Below are positions 1 to 9,107 of a stretch of 64,000 bases of DNA, in pieces (within the stretch, counting starts at the first letter, position 1; the number at the start of each line of letters is the position of its first letter). A model generated the notes under the pieces. That model saw only the letters and a program-made list of their open reading frames with translations. It did no database searches and was not told where the DNA came from. Location of the stretch: assembly GCF_001591385.1 (NCBI RefSeq), contig NZ_BCUU01000004.1:62001-126000 (forward strand). Reading direction: 5' to 3'. A program made the position numbers and the translations under genes. The DNA is from Variovorax soli NBRC 106424 (GTDB taxonomy: Bacteria > Pseudomonadota > Gammaproteobacteria > Burkholderiales > Burkholderiaceae_C).

Positions 1-1191
1 CACGTAGTAGGTGTCCTGCAGCTGGATGTCGATGGGCGCCACGGCCAGGATCAGGCCGGTGAAGCCACCCATGGTGAACACGAAGATGAAGCCCACCGCG
101 AACAGCATGGGCGTCTCGAAGGTCATCGAGCCCTGCCACATGGTGGCGATCCAGTTGAAGATCTTCACGGCCGTGGGCACCGCGATCAGCATCGTGGCGT
201 ACATGAAGAACAGCTGGCCCGTGACCGGCATGCCGGTGGTGAACATGTGGTGCGCCCACACGATGAAGCTCAGGATGGCGATCGAGCTGGTGGCGTACAC
301 CATCGAGGCGTAGCCGAACAGCTTCTTGCGGGCGAAGGCCGGCACGATCTGGCTGATGATGCCGAAGGCCGGCAAGATCATGATGTAGACCTCGGGGTGG
401 CCGAAGAACCAGAAGATGTGCTGGTACATCACCGGGTCGCCGCCGCCGGCGGGGTTGAAGAAGCTGGTGCCGAAGTGGCGGTCGGTCAGCGTCATGGTGA
501 TGGCGCCGGCCAGCACGGGCATCACGGCGATCAGCAGGTAGGCGGTGATCAGCCAGGTCCAGCAGAACATCGGCATCTTCATCAGCGTCATGCCGGGGGC
601 GCGCATGTTGAGGATGGTCACGATGATATTGATCGAGCCCATGATCGAGCTGGCGCCCATGATGTGCATGGCGAAGATGCCGGCGTCCATCGAGGGGCCC
701 ATCTGCAGCGTGAGCGGCGCGTAGAGCGTCCAGCCCGCGGCCGGCGCGCCGCCAGGCATGAAGAACGAACCCACCAGCATCACGGCCGCCGGGATCAGCA
801 GCCAGAAGCTCAGGTTGTTCATGCGCGCAAAAGCCATGTCGGATGCGCCGATCTGCAGCGGGATCATCCAGTTCGCGAAGCCCACGAAGGCCGGCATGAT
901 CGCGCCGAACACCATGATCAGGCCGTGCATGGTGGTCAGCTGGTTGAACATCTCGGGGTTCACCAGCTGCAGGCCGGGCTGGAACAGCTCGGCACGGATG
1001 CCCAGCGCCAGGATGCCGCCGAAGATCAGCATGGCGAAGGAGAACAGCAGGTAGAGCGTGCCGATGTCCTTGTGGTTGGTCGCGAAGACCCAGCGGCGCC
1101 AGCCCGTGGGGGCGTGGTGGTCGTGATGGCCATCGTCATGACCGTGCGCGTGGCCGCCAGCGTGCCCGTGGTTGTCGAGGATTGCACTCAT
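1..1191 (-). CDS. ctaD: Cytochrome c oxidase subunit I (partial, C-terminus beyond the left edge)
   Basis: This is the catalytic subunit of the aa3-type terminal oxidase. It is an inner-membrane protein that reduces O2 at the heme a3/CuB site and pumps protons. The 397 codons present begin with a His/Asp/Gly-rich N-terminus and then the family opening NHKDIGTLY. Further on are the CuB/heme ligand motifs WFFGHPEVY and WAHHMF, and the fragment stops near the conserved DTYYV segment. About 130 C-terminal residues of the usual 530 or so are missing because the window ends. The ATG lies 37 bp downstream of the ctaC stop, so the two are co-transcribed. Family assignment is secure. Confidence 0.97.
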   Translation of the reverse strand, partial: MSAILDNHGHAGGHAHGHDDGHHDHHAPTGWRRWVFATNHKDIGTLYLLFSFAMLIFGGILALGIRAELFQPGLQLVNPEMFNQLTTMHGLIMVFGAIMPAFVGFANWMIPLQIGASDMAFARMNNLSFWLLIPAAVMLVGSFFMPGGAPAAGWTLYAPLTLQMGPSMDAGIFAMHIMGASSIMGSINIIVTILNMRAPGMTLMKMPMFCWTWLITAYLLIAVMPVLAGAITMTLTDRHFGTSFFNPAGGGDPVMYQHIFWFFGHPEVYIMILPAFGIISQIVPAFARKKLFGYASMVYATSSIAILSFIVWAHHMFTTGMPVTGQLFFMYATMLIAVPTAVKIFNWIATMWQGSMTFETPMLFAVGFIFVFTMGGFTGLILAVAPIDIQLQDTYYV

Positions 1192-1228
1192 GTCGATCTA
1201 CTTTCTCTGCAACTCTTCTGGGTAGGTC

Positions 1229-2410
1229 TTACTTGCCACGGGCGGCCAACACTTCGGCGGGCTGCACCAACTGACCGGTCTTGTTCGACCAGCTGTTCTT
1301 GGTGAAGCTGACGACCGCCGCGATGTCGGTGTCGCTCAGTTGCTTCCAGGCCGGCATGGCGCCGTTGGCGGCGCCGTTGAGCACGATCTGGATCTGCTTG
1401 TTGTGGTCGGCATCCAGCACGACGGCAGCGCCATCCAGCGGCTTGATCGGGCCGGCGCCCTTGCCGTTGGCCTGGTGGCAGGCGGCGCAGTTCGAGGCGT
1501 AGACCTTCTCGCCGCGCGCCAGGATGTCCGGCAGGGTCCAGACCTTGTTCGGGTCGTCCTGCTTGGCCGCGGCTTCCTTGCGCTTGCCGTCGACCCATGC
1601 GGTGTAGTCGGCCGCCGAGACCACCTTCACGTGGATGGGCATGTAGGCGTGCTCCTTGCCGCACAGCTCCTGGCACTGGCCGTAGTAGTCGCCCACCTTC
1701 TCGGCGCGGAACCAGGTGTCGCGCACGAAGCCGGGAATGGCGTCCTGCTTGATGCCGAACTGCGGCACGGCAAAGGCGTGGATCACGTCGTTGGCGGTGG
1801 TGATGATGCGGATCTTGCTGTCCACCGGCACCACCATCGGGTTGTCCACCTCGAACAGGTAGTTGTCGGGCACGGCGCCCTTGGCTCCGCTGTTGGAGAC
1901 GGCGCGGTGCTCGGGCAGCAGGGTGGAGATGAAGGCCAGGCCCTCGCCCTCGCCCTTGATGTAGTCGTAGCCCCACTTCCACTGGTAGCCGGTCACCTTG
2001 ATGGTGAGGTCGGCGTTGGTGGTGTCCTTCTGGGCCACCAGCACCTTGGTGGCGGGCAGCGCCATCAGGATCACGATGATGAACGGGATGATCGTCCAGA
2101 CCACCTCCACCACCACCGATTCATGGAAGTTGGCCGCCTTGTGGCCCACCGACTTGCGGTGCTTCCAGATGGAATAGAACATGACCGAGAACACGCCGAT
2201 GAAGATCACCGTGCACAGGATCATCATCGCGTTGTGCAGGAAGTACTGCTCCTGCGCGATCTTGGTAACGCCGACCGGCAGGTTGAGCTGGCGAACCTCC
2301 GGCCCACCCGCCAGGTTGTTGACCGCATGCGCAGCCGTGCTGAATGCAGCGCCAAATGCAGTTGCGGTGGCCACGAGCAGGTTTGCCGCCTTGTACCAAT
2401 TGCTCTTCAT
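1229..2410 (-). CDS. ctaC: Cytochrome c oxidase subunit II with fused cytochrome c domain
   Basis: This subunit receives electrons at the CuA site and passes them to subunit I. An N-terminal signal segment is followed by two membrane helices (about residues 45-130), the periplasmic cupredoxin domain with the CuA motif CQELCGKEH (near 250), and a C-terminal class I cytochrome c domain with CAACH (near 310) and a distal Met in GAMPAW. This fusion is characteristic of caa3-type enzymes. An in-frame GTG nine bases upstream (2419) is an alternative start. I chose ATG 2410 because it gives a conventional signal peptide beginning MKSNWYK. It is followed directly by ctaD. Confidence 0.95.
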   Translation of the reverse strand: MKSNWYKAANLLVATATAFGAAFSTAAHAVNNLAGGPEVRQLNLPVGVTKIAQEQYFLHNAMMILCTVIFIGVFSVMFYSIWKHRKSVGHKAANFHESVVVEVVWTIIPFIIVILMALPATKVLVAQKDTTNADLTIKVTGYQWKWGYDYIKGEGEGLAFISTLLPEHRAVSNSGAKGAVPDNYLFEVDNPMVVPVDSKIRIITTANDVIHAFAVPQFGIKQDAIPGFVRDTWFRAEKVGDYYGQCQELCGKEHAYMPIHVKVVSAADYTAWVDGKRKEAAAKQDDPNKVWTLPDILARGEKVYASNCAACHQANGKGAGPIKPLDGAAVVLDADHNKQIQIVLNGAANGAMPAWKQLSDTDIAAVVSFTKNSWSNKTGQLVQPAEVLAARGK

Positions 2411-2487
2411 CGTGTTCACTTCTTCATTTTCCAGTTAACCCATCGGCCAGACCGTCGGCTTTGAAGCACGGCGCACTGCGTTGTCTC

Positions 2488-2964
2488 TCACGCGTTGCGC
2501 AGCGCCATGCGGATCTCCCGTGCCAGCGCCGCCCGAAGCTCGGGCCGCACATAGCGGCCCACCTTCACCGAACGACCCTGGCCCGAGACCTCGATCAGCG
2601 AACGGTCGCTGACTTCCGGCTCGATCCGCACCTGGTGCGGCAAGAATTCCGTGCGCTCATGACGTCCACCGTTCTCCAGCTCGACGACCAGCCTTCCGGC
2701 CTGCAGCTCGATCATCTCGCCGTCCGTCGCATGCCGGGCATAGGCCAGGAAGGCGACGCCCACCGCCGCCAGTTCCAGCCAGGCAAATGGCAGCACGAGC
2801 GGAGCGCCGCGCAACCAGAAGCCGCCACCGATGGCCAGCGACACCAGACACAGCGATGCGTAGAGCCACGCCAGCTGACTCGGGGTGACCGAGCAGTTGC
2901 GCCTCAGGAACCAGCGGATGCCCTGGCTCGAGACGGTGGCAAAACGAAACACGGGATTCGGCAC
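2488..2964 (-). CDS. DUF2244 family membrane protein
   Basis: The product has about 158 residues. It has a basic N-terminal stretch, two adjacent hydrophobic segments (about residues 30-50 and 55-75) and then a soluble C-terminal half rich in beta-type sequence, including the segment EFLPHQVRIEP. This matches the DUF2244 family, which in beta-proteobacteria is repeatedly found just upstream of ctaC. That position suggests a link to oxidase assembly or function, but no activity is established. The start is a GTG; no in-frame ATG gives a full-length protein. The gene is 68 bp upstream of ctaC. Confidence 0.8.
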   Translation of the reverse strand: MPNPVFRFATVSSQGIRWFLRRNCSVTPSQLAWLYASLCLVSLAIGGGFWLRGAPLVLPFAWLELAAVGVAFLAYARHATDGEMIELQAGRLVVELENGGRHERTEFLPHQVRIEPEVSDRSLIEVSGQGRSVKVGRYVRPELRAALAREIRMALRNA

Positions 2965-3036
2965 TTGCGAGACTCAGTTATCGGTGCGTTGGCGGCCTTC
3001 AAAACTGTCGTCGCTCGGGCCTGGAATAACGTGGAC

Positions 3037-3060
3037 ACAATTCGCGCAACGACAAATTGT
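3037..3060. promoter_or_regulatory. Inverted repeat upstream of the DUF2244-cox genes
   Basis: ACAATT at 3037-3042 is repeated inverted as AATTGT at 3055-3060, 12 bp apart, in the 146 bp gap upstream of DUF2244. On the minus strand a TACAAT hexamer, which could be a -10 box, overlaps the repeat, but I find no matching -35. This is a weak candidate operator or promoter for the oxidase operon. Confidence 0.25.
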
Positions 3061-3110
3061 AGCTGTGCATTTCACTCGGGTTTGTCTGTATGGACGCACC
3101 CGCGCAACCC

Positions 3111-4028
3111 TCAGCCGGGCTTTCCCCGGCCGGCCTGCAGCATCTGCCGCATGTCGCGCAGCGACACCGCGCTTTCGGGCGACACCGTGACCTTGGGCTT
3201 GGGCTTGAAGGCATGGCCGTAGATGATCTCGAAGGTCATTGAAATGCGGCCTTCGGTGTTCATTTTTCCGGCCAGCAGTTCATGCAATTGCGCCCGCCAG
3301 CCGCGGCCGCGCAAGCCGGCAAAGCGCTGGGGATGGAAATTGCGGCCCAGGGTGCGCAATTCGGCCAGCAGGGCCTCCGGAGAACTCCAGGTGAGCTGGA
3401 TGTGCTCCATGTCCATGACCGGCTCGGCGAATCCGGCGCCCACCAGCATGTCGCCCCAGTCGTGCATGTCGGTGAAGTCGTGGCCGGCCGGCGTCCAGCC
3501 CGCAGCGGCGTAGAGCGCCCGCAGCTCGGCCAGGGTGTCGGGGCCCAGGCAGGAGAACATCAGGAAGCCGTTGGTGGCCACCAGCCTGTGCCATTGGCCG
3601 ATCAGACCCTGGGGGTCGGCGGCGCTGTGCAGCGACATGTTGGCCCAGAGAAGGTCCACGCCCTCCTCCGGCACCGATTCGGCACCGAAGCGGGTGCGCG
3701 CCGCGTTCCAGCGGCGGGCGCTCCACCAGGGCTGGGCCAGGGCCTGCGCGGTGGCCTGCTGCAGCGGCGGCTCCGGCTCGACCACGAAAGACGCAGCCTC
3801 CCGGTAGCGCCGCGCCAGCAGGCCATGCGCTTCCAGGCCGCCGCGCAGCGGGGCCCAGTCGGCCCAGGTGTGCGGCTGGGCCTTGATCCACTGGAGGCGG
3901 TCTTCCATGCGACGGCCGACCTCCTCGTGCAGCCAGGGCGAAGGGCCGGCGGGCGGGGTGCGCGCCCAGCGGGCGGCGGCAACGGCATCGATGGTGGGCG
4001 GGCGCCGCGTAGGCTCGTTCTCAGGCAT
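3111..4028 (-). CDS. BioC-like class I SAM methyltransferase, motif I degenerate
   Basis: This 305-residue protein aligns in my reading with BioC-type malonyl-ACP O-methyltransferases, which start biotin pimelate synthesis. Recognisable parts are the post-motif segment VDLLWANMSLHSAADPQ (near residue 122), the WHRLVATNGFLMFSCLGPDTL strand and the MHDWGDMLVGAGF segment. The glycine-rich SAM-binding motif I expected around residues 60-80 is not visible; that stretch reads WADWAPLRGGLEAHGL. It may therefore bind SAM unusually or have another role. It is divergent from comF, with which BioC-like genes are often paired in Burkholderiales, and lies upstream of the cox group. Confidence 0.65.
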   Translation of the reverse strand: MPENEPTRRPPTIDAVAAARWARTPPAGPSPWLHEEVGRRMEDRLQWIKAQPHTWADWAPLRGGLEAHGLLARRYREAASFVVEPEPPLQQATAQALAQPWWSARRWNAARTRFGAESVPEEGVDLLWANMSLHSAADPQGLIGQWHRLVATNGFLMFSCLGPDTLAELRALYAAAGWTPAGHDFTDMHDWGDMLVGAGFAEPVMDMEHIQLTWSSPEALLAELRTLGRNFHPQRFAGLRGRGWRAQLHELLAGKMNTEGRISMTFEIIYGHAFKPKPKVTVSPESAVSLRDMRQMLQAGRGKPG

Positions 4029-4054
4029 GGGGCGGCCAGTATATTGAGTGCGTC

Positions 4055-4771
4055 ATGGCCGCATCCCTTCTCCTTGCCCGCTGGCGCGAGCGCCTGCCCA
4101 GCCGCTGCGCCGTCTGCGCCAGCTGGCCTTCGCGGCCGGTCTGCGAAGCCTGCGTGGCGCGCTTCGCCCCGCCGGTGCCGCGTTGCCGCAGCTGTGCGCT
4201 GCCGGTGGCCGAAGGCGTGGCGCATTGCGGGGATTGCATGCGGCACGCGCCGCCGCTGGATGTCTGCCTGGCCTGCTGCGACTACGCCTGGCCCTGGGCC
4301 GGCCAGATCGGCCGCTTCAAGTTCAGCGGCGAGGCGGGCTGGGCCGGCCCCATGGCCACGCTGATGCTCAGCACCCCCTGGGTGGAGCCCACGCTGGAGC
4401 AGGCGGACCTCGTGCTGCCCATGCCGCTGGCGCCGGCGCGGCTGCGCGGGCGCGGCTTCAACCAGGCGCTGGAACTGGCGCGCCGCCTCGCGCCTGGCAA
4501 GGTGGATGCCGGGCTGCTCGTGCGCACGCGCGAAACCACGGCGCAAAGCGGGCTGCCGCGCGCCCAGCGGCTGTCCAACCTGAAGGGCGCCTTCGCGCTG
4601 GAGCCCGCACGCGCAGAGGAAGTGCGCAGCCGCCGGGTGGTGCTGGTGGACGACGTCATGACCAGCGGCGCCTCGCTCTTCACCGCCGCCCGGGTGCTGC
4701 GCGAAGCCGGTGCCGCGCACGTCGCGGCCATCGTCTTCGCCCGCACCGACAAGCCCGGCACAACGGGCTGA
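4055..4771 (+). CDS. comF: ComF family phosphoribosyltransferase-like protein
   Basis: This 238-residue protein has the ComF/GntX layout. An N-terminal zinc-ribbon-like part carries CxxC pairs (CAVCASWPSRPVCEAC, CRSC, CGDC within the first 70 residues). A type I phosphoribosyltransferase domain follows, with the PRPP loop VVLVDDVMTSGAS (near residue 195) and the preceding LxRRxxxxxQSGL-like region. ComF proteins act in DNA uptake and single-strand DNA handling in naturally competent bacteria, although many bacteria outside that group carry them too. It is divergent from the BioC-like gene with a 26 bp gap and 32 bp upstream of trmL. Confidence 0.88.
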   Translation: MAASLLLARWRERLPSRCAVCASWPSRPVCEACVARFAPPVPRCRSCALPVAEGVAHCGDCMRHAPPLDVCLACCDYAWPWAGQIGRFKFSGEAGWAGPMATLMLSTPWVEPTLEQADLVLPMPLAPARLRGRGFNQALELARRLAPGKVDAGLLVRTRETTAQSGLPRAQRLSNLKGAFALEPARAEEVRSRRVVLVDDVMTSGASLFTAARVLREAGAAHVAAIVFARTDKPGTTG

Positions 4772-4803
4772 GCGCTGAGCGCGGTGCCGCGACAATCGGC
4801 CCC

Positions 4804-5277
4804 ATGTTCCACATCGTCCTGGTCGAACCGGAAATCCCGCCCAACACGGGCAACGTCATCCGCCTGGCGGCCAATACCGGCTGCACGCTGCACCTGGTGG
4901 AGCCACTGGGTTTCTCGATGGAAGACCGGCTGCTGCGCCGCGCCGGCCTGGACTATCACGAGTTCGCGCCGGTCAAGCGGCATGCCAGCTGGCAGGCGCT
5001 GCTGGACGCCGAGCGGCCCCGGCACGACCGCATGTTCGCCCTGACCACGCACGGCAGCCGTCCTGCGCATGAACTGCGCCTCGAGCCCGGCGACTGGCTC
5101 GTGTTCGGCGCCGAGACGCGCGGCCTGCCGCCCGAGCTGCGCGACGGCTTCTTTCCGACCGCACAACGCCTGCGCCTGCCGATGCGGCCGGGCCAGCGCA
5201 GCCTGAACCTGTCGAATGCGGTGGCGGTGACGGTGTTCGAGGCCTGGCGGCAGAACGGCTTCGAAGGCGCCGCGTAA
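4804..5277 (+). CDS. trmL: tRNA (cytidine/uridine(34)-2'-O)-methyltransferase TrmL
   Basis: This 157-residue SPOUT-fold methyltransferase is expected to 2'-O-methylate the wobble base of certain leucine tRNAs. The diagnostic motifs are all present. PEIPPNTGNVIRLAANTG lies near the N-terminus, VFGAETRGLPPE near residue 100, and LNLSNAVAV near 138, together forming the trefoil knot that binds SAM. The length is typical of the family. I chose ATG 4804 because it begins at the conserved MFHIVLVEPEIPPNTGN opening. It follows comF in the same direction. Confidence 0.95.
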   Translation: MFHIVLVEPEIPPNTGNVIRLAANTGCTLHLVEPLGFSMEDRLLRRAGLDYHEFAPVKRHASWQALLDAERPRHDRMFALTTHGSRPAHELRLEPGDWLVFGAETRGLPPELRDGFFPTAQRLRLPMRPGQRSLNLSNAVAVTVFEAWRQNGFEGAA

Positions 5278-5283
5278 AAAAGC

Positions 5284-5745
5284 TCAGGGATACCGGCGCG
5301 CCACCGACTCCGCCACGCAGGCCGGCTTGCCCGCGCCTTCCAGCTCGATCGTCACTTCCCACACCATCTGCTGCCCGTTGTTGTCGATCGGATCGCTCGA
5401 CAGCAGCTTCATGCGCGCGCGCAGGCGGCTGCCCACCGGCACCGGCGACATGAAGCGCACCTTGTTCAGGCCGTAGTTCACGCCCATGCGCGACTCCACC
5501 ACCTCCAGCGAGATGTCGAAGAAGCGCGGCAGCAGCGACAGGGTGAGAAAGCCGTGGGCGATGGGCGCGCCGAAGGGCCCCTTTTTCGCCCGCTCCACGT
5601 CCACGTGGATCCACTGGTGGTCGCCGGTGGCCTCGGCGAACTGGTTCACCTGCTCCTGGGTGATGGTGATCCAGTCGCTCACGGCGACTTCCTGGCCGAC
5701 GCAGGCGGCCAGGTCCGACAGGGTCTGGAAGGTCTTCTTGGTCAT
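5284..5745 (-). CDS. MaoC family (R)-hydratase/dehydratase
   Basis: This 153-residue single hotdog-domain protein carries the hydratase 2 signature ATGDHQWIHVD with the catalytic Asp and His, followed by FGAPIAHGFLTLSLLPRF. Such enzymes hydrate trans-2-enoyl-CoA to (R)-3-hydroxyacyl-CoA and often supply polyhydroxyalkanoate synthesis or fatty acid turnover. An in-frame GTG at 5754 would add three residues. No clear ribosome site separates the two choices, and ATG 5745 is preferred. It converges on trmL with only 6 bp between the stop codons and no visible terminator. Confidence 0.9.
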   Translation of the reverse strand: MTKKTFQTLSDLAACVGQEVAVSDWITITQEQVNQFAEATGDHQWIHVDVERAKKGPFGAPIAHGFLTLSLLPRFFDISLEVVESRMGVNYGLNKVRFMSPVPVGSRLRARMKLLSSDPIDNNGQQMVWEVTIELEGAGKPACVAESVARRYP

Positions 5746-5830
5746 GCGGCGCACTCTAGCCGCTGAGGTGAGAGCGCCGGTGTCGGGCAGGCGACAAGCG
5801 GGCCCGCCGGACCGTCAGCGCTTTCCCTAG

Positions 5831-6451
5831 CTAGGACTCCAGCCACCGGCAGATGGACTGCCACTGCTCCAGGTCCCGCGCCACCCGTCCCGGCGCGATG
5901 TCGAACACGGTGAGCCCGCGCGCGGCCAGCTGGACGTAGTTCTGCGTGTCGCGCAGCTCGCCGATCACCGGCAGCCCCAGGCCCGCCACGAATTCGTGCA
6001 GCCGGTCGGCGGCCAGCGTGCGCGCATCCACGCGCATGCCCACCAGGCCGATCTTCGTCTTGGCCGCATTGCGCTGGTCCTTCAGGCGGTCGACGAATTC
6101 GCGGGTGGCGTAGATGTCGAAGATGCTCGGCTGCAGCGGCACGATCACCTTGTCGGCCAGCGCCAGCACGTCCTTGAAGCGCCAGCCGTGCAGGCCGGCG
6201 GGCGAATCGAGCACGGCATGCGTGGTGCCCTTGGGCGGGCGCACCACGTTGCCGTCGCCCTGCGCTTCCCAGGTGGAGATCGGGGCGGCCGCCTGTGGCC
6301 GAAGGCCCAGCCACAGGCGGGCCGACTGCTGTCGGTCCACGTCGCCCAGCATCACCGCGTGGCCACGGCTGGCCCAGTAGCCGGCGATGTTCGTCGCCAA
6401 GGTTGACTTTCCGACACCGCCTTTGGGATTGGCGACCAGGACCACCGGCAT
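5831..6451 (-). CDS. ParA-family ATPase (orphan)
   Basis: This 206-residue P-loop protein has the deviant Walker A motif KGGVGKST (residues 9-16), a switch region DSPAGLHG (near 90) and the Walker A' type strand HAVMLGDVDRQQSA. This is the ParA/MinD/Soj fold that drives positioning of plasmids, chromosomes or other cargo. There is no ParB-like gene beside it and no DNA-binding N-terminal extension, so it is a stand-alone short ParA whose cargo is unknown. A GAGGAG ribosome site sits 6 bp before the ATG. It is divergent from the Kef pair. Confidence 0.88.
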   Translation of the reverse strand: MPVVLVANPKGGVGKSTLATNIAGYWASRGHAVMLGDVDRQQSARLWLGLRPQAAAPISTWEAQGDGNVVRPPKGTTHAVLDSPAGLHGWRFKDVLALADKVIVPLQPSIFDIYATREFVDRLKDQRNAAKTKIGLVGMRVDARTLAADRLHEFVAGLGLPVIGELRDTQNYVQLAARGLTVFDIAPGRVARDLEQWQSICRWLES

Positions 6452-6553
6452 GAGAGGCTCCTCGCTTGGGTTGGGGTGATGAAATGTTACAGGCGTTGAC
6501 CTTCCAAGGAGGGCCGGGCACAGGCGGGCGCCGGTTGCGATATGTTCGCGGCC

Positions 6554-7207
6554 ATGCCAAGCACCACCGACTCCAACGCCGCGCCGCACATCTACCTGCT
6601 GGCCGCCCACCCCCACTGGCGCGATTCGCACCTGAACCGCCGCCTGCTGGCGGCGGCGCGCGAAGTGCCGGGGGTCGACGTCAACGATCTCTATTCCACC
6701 TACCCCGACTTCGCCATCGACGTGGCGGCCGAGCAGCAGCGCCTGGCCCGCGCCGACCTGCTGGTGCTGATGCACCCGATCCAGTGGTATTCGATGCCGC
6801 CGCTGCAAAAGCTCTGGCTGGACGACGTGCTGGCCTACGACTGGGCCTACGGCTCGCGCGGCACGGCCCTGCAGGGCAAGGACTTCTGGCTGGTGGCCAG
6901 CACCGGCGGGCCCGAATCGAGCTACCACCCGCAAAGCTACAACCGCTATTTCTTCGACGCCTTCCTGCCGCCCTACGAGCAGACCGCGGCGCTGTGCGGC
7001 ATGCGCTTTTTGCCGCCGATGGTCACGCACGGCGCGCGCAGGATGAGCCCCGACGAACTGGCCGCGCACGTCGACACCTTCGCCGACCGGCTGGCCAGCT
7101 ATCCCGACTGGCCCGAGATGGACGAGATCGAGCCCTGCCCGCGCTGCATCGTGCCGGAGTCCGACCGGCCGCACGAGGAAGCAGCCACCGTCGAGGAAGC
7201 GGCCTGA
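6554..7207 (+). CDS. KefF-like NAD(P)H oxidoreductase, regulator of KefC
   Basis: This flavodoxin-like quinone reductase of about 217 residues belongs to the KefF/KefG/MdaB type. Family marks are LLAAHPHWRDSHLN at the N-terminus, the flavin loop LMHPIQWYSMPPLQKLWLDDVL (near residue 75) and TGGPESSYHPQSYN (near 118). Its stop is 1 bp before the KefC start, so the two are translationally coupled. In enterobacteria the ancillary protein is needed for full KefC activity. A long Glu/Pro-rich C-terminal tail with CPRC follows the fold. The ATG at 6542 is an alternative start. Confidence 0.88.
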   Translation: MPSTTDSNAAPHIYLLAAHPHWRDSHLNRRLLAAAREVPGVDVNDLYSTYPDFAIDVAAEQQRLARADLLVLMHPIQWYSMPPLQKLWLDDVLAYDWAYGSRGTALQGKDFWLVASTGGPESSYHPQSYNRYFFDAFLPPYEQTAALCGMRFLPPMVTHGARRMSPDELAAHVDTFADRLASYPDWPEMDEIEPCPRCIVPESDRPHEEAATVEEAA

Positions 7208-7208
7208 C

Positions 7209-9035
7209 ATGGAACACGCCCCGACCTGGCTCGTCAATTCGCTCATCTACCTCAGCGCCGCGGTGATCGTGGTGCCGCTGTCCAAGGCGCTGGGGCTGGG
7301 TTCCATCATCGGCTACCTGGCTGCCGGCATCGCCATCGGCCCCTGGGGCCTGGGCCTGGTGAGCAACGTGGAGGACATCCTGCATTTCGCCGAGTTCGGC
7401 GTGGTGCTGATGCTGTTCCTGGTGGGGCTCGAGCTGGAGCCCAAGCGCCTGTGGAACCTGCGACGGCCCATCTTCGGATGGGGCTCGGCCCAGGTGCTGC
7501 TGTGTGCCGCACTGCTGCTGGCGGTCGGCATGGCGGCCGGCCTGCCCTGGCGCGTGTCGCTGGTGGCCGCGCTGGGGCTGGCGCTGTCGTCCACCGCCAT
7601 TGCGCTGCAGGTGTTCGGCGAGCGCAACCTGCTGCGCACCGGCAGCGGCCAGGCCGGCTTCTCGATCCTGCTGTTCCAGGACGTGGCGGCCATCCCCATC
7701 CTGGCGCTGCTGCCGCTGCTGGCCACCGGCCACGACGCGGCAGACGCCGTCAGCGGCACCGCGCGCGCGCTGGAGGCACTGAAGATCGTCGGCGTGGTGG
7801 CGGGCATCGTGCTGGGCGGGCGGCTGCTGCTGCGCCCGCTGCTGCGCTGGATCGCGCGCAGCCGCACGCCGGAAATCTTCACCGCCGCCTCGCTGCTGCT
7901 GGTGGTGGCCATTGCGGCGCTCATGCAGCTGGTGGGCCTGTCGATGGCGCTGGGCGCCTTCCTGGCCGGCGTGCTGCTGGCAGAAAGCGAATACCGGCGC
8001 GAACTCGAGACCGACATCGAACCCTTCAAGGGCCTGCTGCTGGGCCTGTTCTTCATCGCGGTGGGCATGAGCATCGACTTCGGCGTGCTCCTGGCCAACC
8101 CGGGATGGATGGCGCTGGTGGTCCTGGGCTTCCTGGCGGTGAAGGCGGTCGCGATCTACGGCCTGGCCAAGCTGCTGGAGCTGCCGGTGCAGGAGCGCCC
8201 CGTCTTCACCCTGCTGCTGGCCCAGGGCGGCGAGTTCGCCTTCGTGGTGTTCTCGGCCGCCGGACCGAGCGTGCTGCCGCCGGCCACGGCCTCCTTCCTG
8301 GTGGCGGCGGTGGCCTTGTCGATGCTGCTCTCGCCCCTGCTGCTGGTGGCGCTGGACAAGTGGGTGCTGCCCCGCTGGAGCACCGGCGATGCCAGGGACA
8401 TCGAGGAAATCTCCGAGCCGCAAGACGCCAGCGTGGTGATCTGCGGGTTCGGGCGCTACGGCCAGATCGTCGGCCGCATGATGAGTGCCGAGGGCCTGCA
8501 GGTGACGGTGCTGGACCACGACCCCGACACCGTGGAAGGCCTGCGCGAATTCGGCTACCGCGTGTTCTACGGCGATGCCACGCGGCTGGACCTGCTGCGC
8601 ACCGCCGGCGCCGCCACCGCCAAGGTGCTGGTGGTGGCGGTGGACGATGTGGAGCAGTCGCTCGAAATCGTCGACCTCGCGCGCGAGCATTTCCCGAACA
8701 CGAAGATCGTGGCGCGGGCCCGCAACATGAACCACTGGTACCAGTTGCGCGACCGCGAGGTGCACCTGGCCGAGCGCGAGGTGTTCGAGTCGTCCTTGCG
8801 CAGCGGCCGCCAGGTGCTGGAGATCCTGGGCTGGCCGCCACACGAGGCGCGCGAGAGCGCCATGCGCTTCCGGCAGTTCAACATCCAGTTCGCGGAAGAA
8901 ACCCACCCGCTCTACAAGGACCGGGCGCAGTTCATCAGCGCGTCGAAGTTGGGACGCCAGCAGATGGAAGAGCAGATGGCCAAGGAGCGGGCCCAGCGGC
9001 AGCGGCGTGCAAAGTCGGGCTGGAGCGACGTCTAG
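7209..9035 (+). CDS. kefC: Glutathione-regulated potassium-efflux system protein KefC/KefB
   Basis: This 608-residue CPA2 antiporter has a Na+/H+-exchanger membrane domain of about 12 helices (residues 5-390). A cytoplasmic RCK/TrkA-N domain follows (from about 405) with the nucleotide fold VVICGFGRYGQIVGRMM and a DHDPDTVEGLREFGYRVFYGDAT segment. It releases K+ in exchange for H+ when electrophile-glutathione adducts form and so protects against electrophiles. It is coupled to the KefF-like gene upstream. A terminator hairpin lies 73 bp after the stop. Confidence 0.93.
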   Translation: MEHAPTWLVNSLIYLSAAVIVVPLSKALGLGSIIGYLAAGIAIGPWGLGLVSNVEDILHFAEFGVVLMLFLVGLELEPKRLWNLRRPIFGWGSAQVLLCAALLLAVGMAAGLPWRVSLVAALGLALSSTAIALQVFGERNLLRTGSGQAGFSILLFQDVAAIPILALLPLLATGHDAADAVSGTARALEALKIVGVVAGIVLGGRLLLRPLLRWIARSRTPEIFTAASLLLVVAIAALMQLVGLSMALGAFLAGVLLAESEYRRELETDIEPFKGLLLGLFFIAVGMSIDFGVLLANPGWMALVVLGFLAVKAVAIYGLAKLLELPVQERPVFTLLLAQGGEFAFVVFSAAGPSVLPPATASFLVAAVALSMLLSPLLLVALDKWVLPRWSTGDARDIEEISEPQDASVVICGFGRYGQIVGRMMSAEGLQVTVLDHDPDTVEGLREFGYRVFYGDATRLDLLRTAGAATAKVLVVAVDDVEQSLEIVDLAREHFPNTKIVARARNMNHWYQLRDREVHLAEREVFESSLRSGRQVLEILGWPPHEARESAMRFRQFNIQFAEETHPLYKDRAQFISASKLGRQQMEEQMAKERAQRQRRAKSGWSDV

Positions 9036-9107
9036 GGCCCGTCGACGCCGGGCAAGCGCAGCGCATCGACAGGGGGCCCGGCCTGTTGTTTCGCCGCGAA
9101 CTTCCAG

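Noticed and set aside
7209-9035. Phage-defence or toxin-antitoxin system near kefC and the parA gene
   Set aside because: All genes here have housekeeping or ion-transport assignments, and no nuclease, toxin or defence domain is present.
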